NCBI RefSeq assembly: GCF_000308615.1
Contig: NZ_BAGB01000173.1
Span: 62,001 to 126,000 of the forward strand
Reading direction: 5' to 3'
DNA: 64,000 nucleotides
Source: Nocardia jiangxiensis NBRC 101359
GTDB lineage: Bacteria; Actinomycetota; Actinomycetes; Mycobacteriales; Mycobacteriaceae
This document shows, in pieces, positions 1-7,828 of the stretch (its first letter is position 1; every line of letters begins with the position of its first letter). A program made the position numbers and the translations under genes. Below the pieces are notes generated by a model. It searched no databases. It was given only the letters and a program-made list of their open reading frames with translations, and was not told the origin of the DNA.

Positions 1-225
1 GGCCACGTCGTCGGCGCTGATGCCCAGGATCGTCGCACCGCGATCGGCGAATTCGCTGACGATATCGCGGAAATGGCATGCCTCGCGTGTGCATCCCGGG
101 CTGAGCGCGGCCGGATAGAAGAACAACACGACCGGCCCCTTCTCCAGGACCGTGGCCAGGCGCACGGTCTCACCGTGCTGATCGGAAAGTTCGAAATCGG
201 GCGCGGTGTCGCCTACTTGCAACAT
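1..225 (-). CDS. peroxiredoxin (Bcp/PrxQ-like), 3' end outside window
   Basis: Thiol peroxidase of the AhpC/TSA family that reduces hydroperoxides in the cytoplasm. Seventy-five codons are visible, starting MLQVGDTAPDFELSDQHG and continuing through VVLFFYPAALSPGCTREAC. The Cys in SPGC is the expected peroxidatic residue, and the second Cys five residues later is the PrxQ/Bcp-type resolving position. The family usually has TPGCT, so Ser replaces Thr here. The ATG at 225 is preceded by GGAGAACCG. The gene runs off the left edge, so roughly the last half is missing. The family call is firm; the subclass is inference from the C-X4-C spacing. Confidence 0.85.
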   Translation of the reverse strand, partial: MLQVGDTAPDFELSDQHGETVRLATVLEKGPVVLFFYPAALSPGCTREACHFRDIVSEFADRGATILGISADDVA

Positions 226-423
226 CGGTTCTCCTGAGCAGTTCAGTTGTCGGTCCGCGGTGCGGCCGGCGCCGACCGGCCGGGCGGGGCGTGCACTTGA
301 ATCATGCACCACGGTGGCGCGGGTGATCTTCGCGAGCCCGCCCCGGCCGAAATCTCCGGCGTCGGACGACGGCTCGGGCGATTCCGGAGAAGGCGGGTGT
401 TCGGGCCGGTCCGCTGGTGCGGC

Positions 424-723
424 TCAGTGCTCGTCGTAGTGGCCGTCGTGGGCGGCGTGGCGGTGGCCGTCGTGAATGTAGTCGACGTGGTCACCGTGCG
501 GGACCGCGACGTGGCCGCAGCCCTCGCCATGCTTGTGGGCGTGCTCGTCGTGCGGGTTGTGGCCGGACGGTTCGCATTCGTCGTAGTGGTCGCCGTGCGC
601 GCGGTGCAGGTGGCCGTCGTGGACGTAGTCGATATGGTCGCCGTGCGGGACAGCTACATGTCCGCAACCTTCACCGTGCGTGTGCTCGTGGTCGGTGTGC
701 GGAGCATGCGTCGTGCTGGTCAT
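424..723 (-). CDS. histidine-rich metal-binding protein with two internal repeats
   Basis: Ninety-nine residues, about a quarter of them His. Two copies of a roughly 40-residue unit follow each other, each containing HGEGCGHVAVPHGDH and then DY-(V/I)-HDGH and HYDE. The single Cys of each unit sits in GEGCGH, surrounded by His and Asp, which suits binding of Zn(II) or a similar metal. There is no signal peptide or membrane segment. The ATG at 723 has a strong AAGGAGG site. It diverges from a zinc-type ABC importer with a Zur-like box between them, so a zinc buffer or chaperone role under zinc control is the likely reading. No enzymatic domain is visible. Confidence 0.8.
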   Translation of the reverse strand: MTSTTHAPHTDHEHTHGEGCGHVAVPHGDHIDYVHDGHLHRAHGDHYDECEPSGHNPHDEHAHKHGEGCGHVAVPHGDHVDYIHDGHRHAAHDGHYDEH

Positions 724-855
724 TGTCGTCCTCCTTCGTGTGCTTACCGTGCTCTCTGTTCGATCATCACATCATCATGTGCGCATTCATGCGTTTCCGG
801 GGTGGAGTAGCTGTGCTGTCCGGCTGGATAACCGGCGGACGGACTGCTAACTTGA

Positions 856-870
856 TGACAATGGTTTTCA
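856..870. promoter_or_regulatory. Zur-like operator
   Basis: TGACAATGGTTTTCA matches the actinobacterial Zur palindrome TGAAAATCATTTTCA at 12 of 15 positions. It lies 27 bp before the start of the znuA-like gene and in the shared region with the divergent His-rich gene. Zinc-dependent repression of both is inferred from position and match. Confidence 0.6.
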
Positions 871-897
871 GTTTCATATTCTGATGAGGGTTGCGCG

Positions 898-1830
898 ATG
901 GTTGGTCTGAGTTACAGCAAACGTGTGGCGGCAGCGGTGTGCGGTACCGCGCTGGTCGCGGTCGCCACGGCCTGCGGCACATCGAACACGTCCGAATCCG
1001 GTACGTCGTCCGGCAAGCTCGAGGTGGTCGCGACGATCAATGCGTGGGGCAGCATCGCCGCGCAGCTCGGTGGCGAGAAGGTCCATCTGACCAGCATCAT
1101 CACCAGTCCTGATACCGATCCGCACGATTACGAGCCCTCCCCGGCGGATGCGCGGACCGTCGCGGAAGCCAAGGTGTTCATCGAGAACGGTGTCGGCTAC
1201 GACGCCTGGGCCGAGAAACTGCTGGCCGCGAATCCGGGTGCGGGGCGTACGGAGCTGAACGTCGGCAAGCAGCTCGGCGTGCCCGACGACGGCAATCCGC
1301 ACCAGTGGTATTCGCCCGACGCGGTGAGCAGGATCGTGGACGTCATCACCGCCGACTACGCGAAAGCCGATCCCGCCGACGCGGCGTATTTCGAGGATCG
1401 CAAGAAGACCTTCGAGAACACGACGCTGGCGAAGTACAAGGGCCTGGTCTCCGAGATCAAGACCAAGTACGCCGGAACACCGGTCGGCGCGAGTGAATCG
1501 ATCTTCTCGCCGCTGTCCGATGCGCTGGGGCTGAACCTGATCACCCCGCAGGAGTTCCTGAAGGCCATCAGCGAGGGCGCCGATCCCGCCCCGGCGGACA
1601 AGGCGACCATTGATCAGCAGATCGCCACGAAGGCGCTGAAGGTCTACGTCTTCAACAGCCAGAACAGCACACCCGATGTGCAGGCGCAGGTCGATGCCGC
1701 CAAGCGGCAGGGCATTCCGGTCACCACCGTCACCGAGACGCTCGCCCCGGCCGGTGCGACGTTCCAGGACTGGCAGTCCGGTCAGTTGCAGTCGCTGGCC
1801 GATGCGCTGCACACCGCCACCGGCAAATAA
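898..1830 (+). CDS. znuA: zinc/manganese-type ABC transporter substrate-binding lipoprotein
   Basis: Periplasmic-type binding protein of cluster A-I that delivers Zn(II) (or Mn) to the ZnuBC importer encoded just downstream. The 310 residues begin with a lipoprotein signal ending in VATACGTS. Metal-ligand motifs SPDTDPHDYEPS and GNPHQWYSPD supply the first two His. At the third canonical His position the sequence reads GASESIFSPLSDALGL, so Glu or Ser takes that place. The ATG follows GATGAGGG. It opens a four-gene operon in which the ATPase starts immediately after its stop. The Zur-like box upstream supports zinc over manganese. Confidence 0.88.
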   Translation: MVGLSYSKRVAAAVCGTALVAVATACGTSNTSESGTSSGKLEVVATINAWGSIAAQLGGEKVHLTSIITSPDTDPHDYEPSPADARTVAEAKVFIENGVGYDAWAEKLLAANPGAGRTELNVGKQLGVPDDGNPHQWYSPDAVSRIVDVITADYAKADPADAAYFEDRKKTFENTTLAKYKGLVSEIKTKYAGTPVGASESIFSPLSDALGLNLITPQEFLKAISEGADPAPADKATIDQQIATKALKVYVFNSQNSTPDVQAQVDAAKRQGIPVTTVTETLAPAGATFQDWQSGQLQSLADALHTATGK

Positions 1831-2724
1831 GTGATGACTCGTTCCGAGGCGAAGGCCGCATCGCAGGACGATGCGGCGGCGCCCGCCACCGCCGTGGTCC
1901 GTATGAGGGGGACTGCGGCGGTGGTGGGCGGCAAGCGGATCTGGTCGCAGGTCTCGCTGGATGTGCGGGCGGGACAGTTCGTCGCCGTGCTCGGCCCGAA
2001 CGGTGCGGGGAAGTCCACGCTGCTCAACGCGATTCTGGGACTGACGCCGGTCGAGGGAGCCGTGGAGGTGCTCGGCGGTTCGCCGGGACGCCGCAATGCC
2101 GGAATCGGTTATCTGCCCCAGCGACGCGCCTTCGATGCCGGTGTGCGCGTGCGCGGCATCGATGTCGTGCGGCTGGGGCTGGACGGGGCCCGCTGGGGTA
2201 CGCCGATTCCGTGGTTGTCCAGAGCGTTCGCGCCACAACGTTTCCGGGACGAACGAGAACGGCTGCGACAGGTCGTCGAGATGGTCGGGGCGAGCCCCTA
2301 CGCGCACCGCCCGATCGGGCAGTGCTCCGGCGGCGAGCAGCAGCGGCTGCTGATCGCGCAGGCGCTGGTGCGTCGTCCGAGCCTGCTGCTGCTCGACGAG
2401 CCGCTGGACAGCCTCGACGTGCCGAGTCAGGCCGGGATCAGTGCGCTGATCCGGGACATCTGTCGACGGGAGAACATCGCGGTGCTGATGGTCGCGCACG
2501 ACGTGAATCCCATTCTGCCGTACCTGGATCGACTCGTGTACCTCGCGCGGGGGACGGTGGTGAGCGGAAGTCCCGAGGAGGTGATCACGGGGGAGCGGCT
2601 CTCGGCGTTGTACGGCATCCCGATCGAGGTGTTGCGTGACAGCGCCGGGCGCCTGGTCGTGGTCGGCCAGCCCGACGCGCCGGCGATGCACCATAGGCCG
2701 AGTGCGGGGCGGGGTGCGGTGTGA
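1831..2724 (+). CDS. znuC: zinc ABC transporter ATP-binding protein
   Basis: ATPase of the zinc importer. Walker A is GPNGAGKST (about residues 55-63), the signature is CSGGEQQR, Walker B is LLLLDEP and the switch His is in VAHD. The 297 residues include an N-terminal extension of about 25 Ala-rich residues. GTG at 1831 directly abuts the stop of the binding protein, and an ATG lies one codon later. It overlaps the following permease by GTGA. It works with the two membrane proteins that follow. Confidence 0.9.
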   Translation: MMTRSEAKAASQDDAAAPATAVVRMRGTAAVVGGKRIWSQVSLDVRAGQFVAVLGPNGAGKSTLLNAILGLTPVEGAVEVLGGSPGRRNAGIGYLPQRRAFDAGVRVRGIDVVRLGLDGARWGTPIPWLSRAFAPQRFRDERERLRQVVEMVGASPYAHRPIGQCSGGEQQRLLIAQALVRRPSLLLLDEPLDSLDVPSQAGISALIRDICRRENIAVLMVAHDVNPILPYLDRLVYLARGTVVSGSPEEVITGERLSALYGIPIEVLRDSAGRLVVVGQPDAPAMHHRPSAGRGAV

Positions 2725-3626
2725 ATCCGGTCGCGACCTGGAATCTGGTGGATGATCTGCGTCAGATGACCGCATATCCGTTCATGGTCAACGCTTTACG
2801 GGCGGGCACGATCGTCGCGGTGGTGGCGGGTGCGGTGGGCTGGGTGATGGTGCTGCGACGGGAGAGCTTCGCCGGACACACCCTCGCGGTGGTCGGCTTC
2901 CCCGGTGCCGCGGCAGCCACATGGCTCGGAATATCGTCGGGCAGTGGGTATTTCGTCGCCTGTATCGGTGCGGCTCTGATCATCGGGGCGCTGCCCGCGG
3001 CGGTCCGCGGCCGCGGCTCGACGGAGCAGTCGGCGGTGATCGGCATCGTGCAGGCGTTCGCCCTTGCCGCCGGCATGCTGTTCGTCAGTCTCTACAAGGG
3101 TTTTCTGTCGGGGCTGACGAATCTGCTGTTCGGGACCATCGCCGGAGTGAGCGCGGATCAGGTGAATGTCCTGCTGGCTGCGGCTGTTCCCTGCCTCGTG
3201 TTGCTCGTCGTCCTCGGTCGGCCCCTGCTGTGGGCCTCGATCGATCCCGGAAGCGCTGCCGCGCACGGAGTTCCGGTGCGATCGGTGACGGTGCTGTTCA
3301 TGCTGCTGCTCGGTGTCGCGGCGGCGGGCACGAGTCAGGTCACCGGCAGTCTGCTGGTGTTCGCGCTACTCGTGGCCCCCGCCGCTGCGGCGCATCAGCT
3401 GACCAGTCATCCGGGGCTGGGCGTCGCGGCCTCGATCGCGATCGCGATGGCTGTCACCTGGGTCGGTATGGGTTTCGCGTACTTCTCGCCGTATCCGATC
3501 GGATTCTGGGTCGCCAGTTTCGCTTTCGGGGTCTACCTGGTGGGCCTTGCGACTCGTACGTTGCTGGACCGGCGCGGACGTCGCGTTGCCCGGCCCGACC
3601 GCAACGCTGTCGAGGTGATGGCATGA
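2721..3626 (+). CDS. znuB: zinc/manganese-type ABC transporter permease (first copy)
   Basis: Membrane subunit of the ABC-3 family, 301 residues with about eight or nine hydrophobic segments. The family-typical conserved stretches are present: VLRRESFAGHTLAVVGFPGA near the N-terminus, FGTIAG mid-protein, and LLVFALLVAPAAAA. The GTG start overlaps the ATPase stop by 4 bp. Having two permease genes side by side suggests a heterodimeric channel, as in related actinobacterial zinc systems. Confidence 0.88.
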   Translation: MNPVATWNLVDDLRQMTAYPFMVNALRAGTIVAVVAGAVGWVMVLRRESFAGHTLAVVGFPGAAAATWLGISSGSGYFVACIGAALIIGALPAAVRGRGSTEQSAVIGIVQAFALAAGMLFVSLYKGFLSGLTNLLFGTIAGVSADQVNVLLAAAVPCLVLLVVLGRPLLWASIDPGSAAAHGVPVRSVTVLFMLLLGVAAAGTSQVTGSLLVFALLVAPAAAAHQLTSHPGLGVAASIAIAMAVTWVGMGFAYFSPYPIGFWVASFAFGVYLVGLATRTLLDRRGRRVARPDRNAVEVMA

Positions 3627-4555
3627 CGAGCATGTTCGCGCACCCGTTCATCGTGCACGCCCTGATTGCGGGCACCGCGGTGGCGCTGCTGTGCGGTGCG
3701 GCCGGATATTTCCTGATGCAACGCGGCGAGGTCTTCGCCGGAGATGCGCTGGGGCACGTCGCCTACACCGGTGCGATGGCGGCGCTCGCCGTCGGAATCA
3801 ACTTGCACGCAGGGCTTTTCGTCGCCAGCGTGATTGCCGGGTTCGCTCTGGGGATCGGTGGCGCGCGCGGCGGCTCGGACGACGTGGCGATCGGCTCGTT
3901 CTTCTCCTGGATACTCGGGCTGGGCGTGCTGTTCCTGACCTTCTACACCACGCACCGCAGCGGTGGCAGCAACGGCAATGCGAATGTGAATGTCCTGTTC
4001 GGCAGCATTTTCGGCATCGACTCCGCCGCCGCACGCACGGCCGTGCTCATCGCCGTCGCGGGTATCGTTCTGCTGCTGGGGATTTCGCGACCTCTGCTGT
4101 TCGCCACGATCGATCCGGCCGTCGCGCGGGCCGCAGGCGTGCCGGTGCGCCTGCTCGGTGCGGTATTCCTCGCGCTGATCGGTCTGGGCGTCGCCGAGGC
4201 CACCCCGCTGGTCGGCGCGGTCGTGGTCCTGGGGTTGTTGGCGGCCCCGGCGGCCGCGGCGGTCCGGCTCACCAACCGGCCGTGGCGGGCGTTCTACCTG
4301 TCGGCGGGTCTGGCGGTGTTCGCCGTCTGGGCGGGTATCACCGCCTCGTACCTGCTGCCCGCCGCCCCGGCCAGCTTCACCATCATGGCGGTGGCCACCG
4401 GCTGCTATCTCGCCGCTGTACTCGGTCGGCCGCACCAGCGTCCACCGAGCCGTGTGGCTCGAAGCCGATTCGTCACGCGACGACGGAACGTTGTGGCACG
4501 CCGACGTATTCGCTCAACGGCCGGATCAGGGCATTGGATTCGCCCTGCTCGATGA
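3623..4555 (+). CDS. znuB: zinc/manganese-type ABC transporter permease (second copy)
   Basis: Second ABC-3 family permease, 310 residues starting MTSMFAHPFIVHALIAGTAV at an ATG that overlaps the previous stop by 4 bp. It has the same core: GEVFAGDALGHVAYTGA, VLFGSIFGI and VLGLLAAPAAAA. The last 40 or so residues are an Arg-rich hydrophilic tail. That tail is encoded on the complement of the convergent prpC remnant (overlap 4473-4555), so the native C-terminus may originally have been different. It is the last gene of the operon. Confidence 0.85.
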   Translation: MTSMFAHPFIVHALIAGTAVALLCGAAGYFLMQRGEVFAGDALGHVAYTGAMAALAVGINLHAGLFVASVIAGFALGIGGARGGSDDVAIGSFFSWILGLGVLFLTFYTTHRSGGSNGNANVNVLFGSIFGIDSAAARTAVLIAVAGIVLLLGISRPLLFATIDPAVARAAGVPVRLLGAVFLALIGLGVAEATPLVGAVVVLGLLAAPAAAAVRLTNRPWRAFYLSAGLAVFAVWAGITASYLLPAAPASFTIMAVATGCYLAAVLGRPHQRPPSRVARSRFVTRRRNVVARRRIRSTAGSGHWIRPAR

Positions 4556-4738
4556 TGTGCGCGGTCCAGCCGGTGATGCGACTCATCACGAAGTCAGTGA
4601 ATTGGTTTCCGGCACCACCTTGGAGATGGCGGTGGTGTCGACGACGACGCCGGCGAGTCTCTTGGCGATGGTCGGTATCGGCGCGCTCGTCGCCCGGCCA
4701 TCGCCCCTGGCCGCCTCACCGAGTGATGCTGGGCTCAT
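4473..4738 (-). pseudogene. prpC: 2-methylcitrate synthase remnant (internal deletion)
   Basis: From the ATG at 4738 the frame reads MSPASLGEAARG, then RLAGVVVDTTAISKVVPETN and SLT, the N-terminus of PrpC. It hits TGA two codons later. Directly after, shifted in frame, comes VMSRITGWTAHIIEQ, NALIRPLSEY and VGVPQRSVVA-stop, the PrpC C-terminus. About 290-300 codons that should carry the catalytic His and Asp residues are missing. The start overlaps the prpB stop as TGATG, so it sits where prpC belongs in a prpDBC operon. It cannot make an active synthase. Confidence 0.9.
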
Positions 4739-5652
4739 CACTGATTCCTTCCGAGAGCGAAATTGAAGATGTCGGAGTCGAATTCGTTGTAGCGCTCGTA
4801 TTGCAGGAGTTCGTAGAGCCTGCTGCGGTGCTGCATGCGGTCCAGGAGGCCGGATTGTGTTCCCTGCTCGTAGATTTCGCGCAATCCTGCCTCGGCGGCG
4901 TGCATGGCGAGTCGCAGCGTGGACACGGGGTAGATGACGGCGTTGTAGCCGATCCTGTCCAGGGTCTGCGCCGGGATCAGCTCGGACTTACCGAATTCGG
5001 TCATATTGGCCAGCAGCGGCGTCGAGACCGCGGCCCGGAATTTCTCGAAATCGGCTGGGGTGGTGAGCGCTTCGGTGAAGATGAGGTCGGCACCGGCCTC
5101 GGCGTATGCCTTCGCGCGCTCGATCGCCGCATCGATGCCCTCGATTCCGGCGGCGTCGGTGCGTGCGCAGATCACGAAGTTGGGGTCGCGTCGCGCGGAG
5201 ATCGCGGCTCGTAACCGGCGCACCATGTCCTCGGTGGGCACCACCGCCTTACCGTCGAGATGGCCGCAGCGTTTGGGGTTGACCTGGTCCTCGAGGTGGC
5301 AGCCCGCGATTCCGGCGTCCTCCAGGACGGTCACGGTGCGCGCGGCGCTCATCGGTTCACCGAATCCGGTGTCGGCGTCGATCAGGACGGGCAGATCGGT
5401 GACGCGTGCGATCTGCTGACCGGGCCCGGCCACTTCGGTCAGGGTGGTCAACCCGATGTCGGGCAGCGCCAGATCGGCCGAGACCACCGCACCCGAGACA
5501 TATACGCCTTCGAAGCCGATTTCCTGAATCAGCTTGGCCACCAACGGATTGAACGCGCCGGGTAGCCGCTGGATCCGCCCCGAGGACAGACCCGCGCGGA
5601 AGGCGGCGCGCTTGTCGGCGGCGGAGGTGTCGGCGGCGAGGAGTCCGGTCAT
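4738..5652 (-). CDS. prpB: methylisocitrate lyase
   Basis: Cleaves 2-methylisocitrate to pyruvate and succinate in the methylcitrate cycle of propionyl-CoA oxidation. The 304 residues carry the isocitrate-lyase-superfamily signature KRCGH (in EDQVNPKRCGHLDGK), the metal-binding stretch LIDADTGFGEP and FVICARTDA. The start overlaps the prpD stop by 4 bp, and its stop overlaps the ATG of the deleted prpC. Length and motifs look intact. The enzyme is probably functional even though the next gene is destroyed. Confidence 0.92.
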   Translation of the reverse strand: MTGLLAADTSAADKRAAFRAGLSSGRIQRLPGAFNPLVAKLIQEIGFEGVYVSGAVVSADLALPDIGLTTLTEVAGPGQQIARVTDLPVLIDADTGFGEPMSAARTVTVLEDAGIAGCHLEDQVNPKRCGHLDGKAVVPTEDMVRRLRAAISARRDPNFVICARTDAAGIEGIDAAIERAKAYAEAGADLIFTEALTTPADFEKFRAAVSTPLLANMTEFGKSELIPAQTLDRIGYNAVIYPVSTLRLAMHAAEAGLREIYEQGTQSGLLDRMQHRSRLYELLQYERYNEFDSDIFNFALGRNQ

Positions 5653-7154
5653 CGGAACAGTCCTTTCGGTGCGTGGGGTGCGCGGGCGAGCGCATCGGCC
5701 GAGGCGGTGCAGGTGAGCTGTGGCAGCTCGGCGGCGGACAGCTCGCCCGCGCGTTGGACGACCTCGAGGAAGCGGTCCTGCTCGGCGGGCGTGATGACGC
5801 CCTCGGCCAGGGTGCGGAACTTGGCCATGTATTGCTCGCGCGCGAACGGTCGCGCACCGAGCGGGTGGGCGTCGGCGACAGCCAACTCGTCCACGATCAC
5901 CTCACCGCTTTTCAGCGTGATCTCGGCGCGGGCGCCGAACGCCTTCTCGTTCGGGTCGGTCGAGTGGTAGCGGCGGGTCCACTCCGGATCCTCGGCGGTG
6001 GAGATCTTGCGCCACAACGCAATCGTGTCCGGGCGCTGCGCGCGCTCGGGTGCGTACGAGCGTTCGTGATGCCAGGTCCCGTCCTGCAGCGCGACCGCGA
6101 AGATGTACATCACCGAGTGATCCAGGGTCTCGCGCGAGGCTTTCGGGTCGAACTTCTGCGGATCGCCCGAGCCGGTGCCGATCACGTAGTGGGTGTGATG
6201 GCTGGTGTGCAGCACGATCGTGGCGATCTGGTCCAGGTCGCCGATCCGGTGACGCATGCGCCGGGCCAGGTCGATCGGGGCCTGGCTCTGGTATTCGGCC
6301 GAATGCTCCTTGGTGTAGGTGTCCAGGATGCCGCGCTTGGGCTCGCCGGGACCCGGCAGTGGCACCGAATACTCCGCGGTCGGGCCGTCCAGCAGCCAGG
6401 CGATCACGCCGTCCTCGCCCTCCCAGATCGGGGCGGGCGCACCCTCACCGCGCATCGCGCGGTCGACCGCTTCCATGGCCATCTTCCCCGCGAACGCCGG
6501 TGCGTACGCCTTCCAACTGGAGATCTCACCCTTACGGGACTGGCGGGTAGCGGTCGTGGTGTGCAGCGCTTGGCCGATGGCCTGATAGATCGTCTCGGTG
6601 TCCAGACCCAGTAGCGTGCCGATACCCGCCGCGGCCGAGGGGCCCAGATGCGCGACATGGTCGATCTTGTGCTCGTGCAAGCAGATCGCACGCACCAGGT
6701 CCACCTGGATCTCGTAACCCGTTGCCAGACCGCGAATCAGGTCGCGTCCCGAGCGTCCGGCATGCTGGGCCACGGCCAGGATCGGCGGGATGTTGTCGCC
6801 GGGATGCGAGTACTCCGCGGCCAGGAACGTATCGTGAAAGTCCAACTCGCGCACCGCGACTCCGTTGGCCCACGCCGCCCACTCCGGCGAATACCGACCC
6901 TCGACGCCGAACACCGTCGAACCCGGCCGGTACGGATGCGCCAGCGCCTGAGCACGCGCGTTGGCGACCGGACGCCGGGTCAGCGAGGCCGCGGCGACGG
7001 CCGCGTTGTCGATGATCCGGTTGACGATCATCTCCTCGGTCTCCGGACCGACCTCCACCGGATCCGCGGCAACCTCGGCGATCCGCCACGCGAGATGCTC
7101 CGTACGCGGGAAATTCTCCGCCGAACGATGAGTGCGAACGAGATGATTCTTCAC
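5649..7154 (-). CDS. prpD: 2-methylcitrate dehydratase
   Basis: MmgE/PrpD-family dehydratase that converts 2-methylcitrate to 2-methyl-cis-aconitate. I chose the GTG at 7154 because the protein then starts VKNHLVRTHRSAENFPRTEH, which aligns with mycobacterial PrpD, and a GGGAGG lies 8 bp upstream. An in-frame start 27 bp earlier is less likely. It is 501 residues with typical blocks DNAAVAAASLTRRPV, RELDFHDTF and HVAHLGPSAAAGIGTLLGL. It is the first gene of the operon. No prpR regulator lies next to it. Confidence 0.92.
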   Translation of the reverse strand: MKNHLVRTHRSAENFPRTEHLAWRIAEVAADPVEVGPETEEMIVNRIIDNAAVAAASLTRRPVANARAQALAHPYRPGSTVFGVEGRYSPEWAAWANGVAVRELDFHDTFLAAEYSHPGDNIPPILAVAQHAGRSGRDLIRGLATGYEIQVDLVRAICLHEHKIDHVAHLGPSAAAGIGTLLGLDTETIYQAIGQALHTTTATRQSRKGEISSWKAYAPAFAGKMAMEAVDRAMRGEGAPAPIWEGEDGVIAWLLDGPTAEYSVPLPGPGEPKRGILDTYTKEHSAEYQSQAPIDLARRMRHRIGDLDQIATIVLHTSHHTHYVIGTGSGDPQKFDPKASRETLDHSVMYIFAVALQDGTWHHERSYAPERAQRPDTIALWRKISTAEDPEWTRRYHSTDPNEKAFGARAEITLKSGEVIVDELAVADAHPLGARPFAREQYMAKFRTLAEGVITPAEQDRFLEVVQRAGELSAAELPQLTCTASADALARAPHAPKGLFR

Positions 7155-7230
7155 GGTCGGGGCCTCCCAGGGTCTGTACAACCGGTGCGTTTCGCACGCT
7201 ACACAGCAAGATCACCGCCCCGAAGTACCA

Positions 7231-7250
7231 CGCAAATGCTTATTTTTGCG
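7231..7250. promoter_or_regulatory. inverted repeat upstream of prpD, possible PrpR/RamB-type site
   Basis: CGCAAA and TTTGCG form a perfect inverted repeat with an 8-bp spacer. It is followed at 7258 by TTCTGCGAATCCG, which partly repeats TTTTGCGGAATCCG. RamB/PrpR regulators of propionate genes recognise TTTGCAAA-like sequences, so these half-sites are candidates. The assignment is inference. Confidence 0.35.
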
Positions 7251-7368
7251 GAATCCGTTCTGCGAATCCGCCAATGTTGCGGAGATCGGACCGCCCGGAC
7301 ACGAGCAGTGCGTCGCCGGAGCCCGGCGCGCTCGACGCCGAGTGGGAAGTGCGGACGAGGTGAGGTGT

Positions 7369-7731
7369 TCAGCCGGCCGTCTCGGGCCGGTCACTGAGCC
7401 CGAGACGGAGATGTTCGCTGTGGTAGACCGCTTCGTCGAGAAGCTGGGCGACGTGGTTGTCGTAGAGGCTGTAGATGATGCTGCGTCCGGCGCGGGTGCC
7501 CACGACCAGACCGAGGTTGCGCAGCAGGCGGAGCTGGTGGGAGACCGCGGACTGCTCCATGCCGACCGCATCGGCGAGTTCGGTGACCGCCAGGGGGCCC
7601 TGGCGTAGCTGAGTGAGGATCAGCAGCCTGCTCGGTGTGGCGAGAGCTTGCAGCGTATTGGCCACGTGGGCGGCGGCATCGGGGTCCAGACGCGTCACGG
7701 GCCGGTCGCGTCCCTCGACTCCGTGTCCCAT
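7369..7731 (-). CDS. nmtR: ArsR/SmtB-family Ni/Co-responsive repressor (NmtR-like)
   Basis: A 120-residue winged-helix metal sensor that represses the divergent efflux ATPase until Ni(II) or Co(II) binds. From the ATG at 7731 it begins MGHGVEGRDRPVTRLD, nearly the same as M. tuberculosis NmtR, whose N-terminal Gly-His contributes ligands. The recognition region is MEQSAVSHQLRLLRNLGLV. The C-terminal metal-site helix DNHVAQLLDEAVYHSEHLRL carries the Asp and His ligands. Upstream in-frame codons are ignored because they would read through the operator. Confidence 0.92.
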   Translation of the reverse strand: MGHGVEGRDRPVTRLDPDAAAHVANTLQALATPSRLLILTQLRQGPLAVTELADAVGMEQSAVSHQLRLLRNLGLVVGTRAGRSIIYSLYDNHVAQLLDEAVYHSEHLRLGLSDRPETAG

Positions 7732-7760
7732 GCCGAGGCAGTTTACCCTGAGGGTGAGAC

Positions 7761-7776
7761 ATGAAGACATCTTCAT
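7761..7776. promoter_or_regulatory. NmtR operator
   Basis: ATGAAGA-CA-TCTTCAT is a perfect 7-bp inverted repeat between the divergent repressor and ATPase genes. It has the ATGAA...TTCAT form typical of SmtB/ArsR-family operators. Confidence 0.7.
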
Positions 7777-7828
7777 ACTTTCTGTTATTGTGGGCTCGGT
7801 CGGCAGTACCCGTTCCTGGAGGTGATCC

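Noticed and set aside
874..2775. Long minus-strand open frame of over 600 codons antisense to the zinc transporter genes
   Set aside because: It is low-complexity, Arg/Asp-rich and without any domain, while the plus strand carries clear family motifs. A high-GC shadow.
4452..4766. Plus-strand frame overlapping the prpC remnant
   Set aside because: The minus strand clearly reads as both ends of PrpC; the plus frame has no family features.
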